Source: Ferrimonas lipolytica
Lineage (GTDB): Bacteria > Pseudomonadota > Gammaproteobacteria > Enterobacterales > Shewanellaceae
DNA length: 64,000 nucleotides
Direction of reading: 5' to 3'
Assembly (NCBI RefSeq): GCF_012295575.1
Contig: NZ_CP051180.1
Location: 62,001-126,000 of the forward strand
Positions 63,699 through 64,000 of this stretch are shown here, one piece after another. Position 1 is the stretch's first letter; every line of letters starts with the position of its first letter. The position numbers and the translations under genes are program-made. The notes beneath the pieces are model-generated. The model saw only the letters and a program-made list of their open reading frames with translations. It made no database searches and had not been told where the DNA came from.

Positions 63699-64000
63699 CT
63701 AGTCACGTTGGCCGAGTTTGACCTTGCTCTCGTCAATAAACCACAGTGCTTCTTTGCGACGACGACCCAGAACTAACGCTTGCTCTGCAGCAAACAAAAA
63801 TGCCTTCCAGTTACGTTGCAGTGTGCCGTAGCGGGTTTCAATAATATGTTCGGCGTCGTAACAAACAAAGACCACAGTCTGCGGGTCCCAATTGAGGTGG
63901 CCAGCCAGTGTTTCAGGTAACGCTTGCTCTTCGCTATCAAACGCCCGTTCCCAGTTTTCGGTTTTTGGCCAGTGGCTGTTGTCGCTGAGCCAGTCACTGT
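63699..64000 (-). CDS. DUF2947 family protein, 5' end outside window
   Basis: The last 100 codons are visible, ending at TAG 63699-63701. The product contains WERAFDSEEQALPETLAGHL, then a VVFVCYDAEHIIETRYG stretch, a WKAFLF segment and a LGRRRK end region, matching the DUF2947 pattern as I recall it from Shewanella and Vibrio relatives. Function unknown. A second, longer-looking frame in the same region is not supported by codon pattern. It is convergent with the diguanylate cyclase gene, 6 bp apart. Confidence 0.75.
   Translation of the reverse strand, partial: SDWLSDNSHWPKTENWERAFDSEEQALPETLAGHLNWDPQTVVFVCYDAEHIIETRYGTLQRNWKAFLFAAEQALVLGRRRKEALWFIDESKVKLGQRD

Noticed and set aside
63773-63997. 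74-residue minus-strand frame at the right edge
   Set aside because: A different minus-strand frame there gives a protein resembling DUF2947 with sensible codons; this one is its shadow.

Overview
The window looks like a chromosomal segment of a marine, respiratory gammaproteobacterium close to Shewanella or Ferrimonas (order Alteromonadales). This is inferred from the gene content: an octaheme sulfite reductase cluster, menaquinone gene menB, small families common in that group (DUF3545, DUF2947), a LigE-type periplasmic ligase, and E. coli/Pseudomonas-like synteny blocks. No rRNA operon, CRISPR array, prophage or intact insertion sequence was seen.

Positions 1-13727 hold a dissimilatory sulfite respiration locus. 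The order is sirA (octaheme cytochrome c, SirA/MccA family), a secreted rhodanese-like protein, a secreted FKBP isomerase, a CcmI-like TPR protein, sirC (Fe-S lipoprotein) and sirD (NrfD-type membrane quinol oxidase). This unit is present twice in tandem with a 6208-bp period. The window opens in the last codons of an upstream sirA, copy 1 of the accessory genes runs to 3803, a full sirA is at 4223-6280, and copy 2 runs to 10011. Copy 2 leads into nosL-nosD-nosF-nosY, a copper-insertion module without nosZ, which fits the copper-heme active site known in MccA. A ToxR-like membrane regulator (13914) follows. The expected electron path is menaquinol to SirD to SirC to SirA, with the other genes serving heme and copper maturation and folding.

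Positions 15262-24754 are housekeeping: menB, a Nudix hydrolase, a DUF3545 gene, pgi, tal, an AGCS amino-acid symporter, yaaA, a secreted M28 peptidase and rpsT. A likely unannotated plus-strand small RNA lies at about 16799-16938. Positions 25025-32377 hold murJ and the classic ribF-ileS-lspA-fkpB-ispH operon. Next to it is a type IV pilus minor-pilin cluster (two FimT-like genes on the minus strand, pilVWXY1E on the plus strand), the same neighbourhood as in Pseudomonas.

Positions 40058-50530 hold nadE-glnB, an ABC-2 exporter (yadGH), a TrmB-like methyltransferase, an overlooked 45-residue gene, a TetR regulator, a 257-bp MITE-like element with 8-bp target duplications, a SieB-like membrane protein, a FapA/DUF342 protein, four tRNA-Leu(CAG) genes behind a stringent-type promoter, and rsmC.

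Positions 50787-64000 hold a GGDEF-EAL protein, the gshB-rsmE-endA-sprT block, a secreted pyroglutamyl-peptidase-like protein with Ser at the catalytic Cys position, metK with a MetJ operator, ligE, tkt, a membrane diguanylate cyclase preceded by a 7-codon leader ORF, and the 3' part of a DUF2947 gene.
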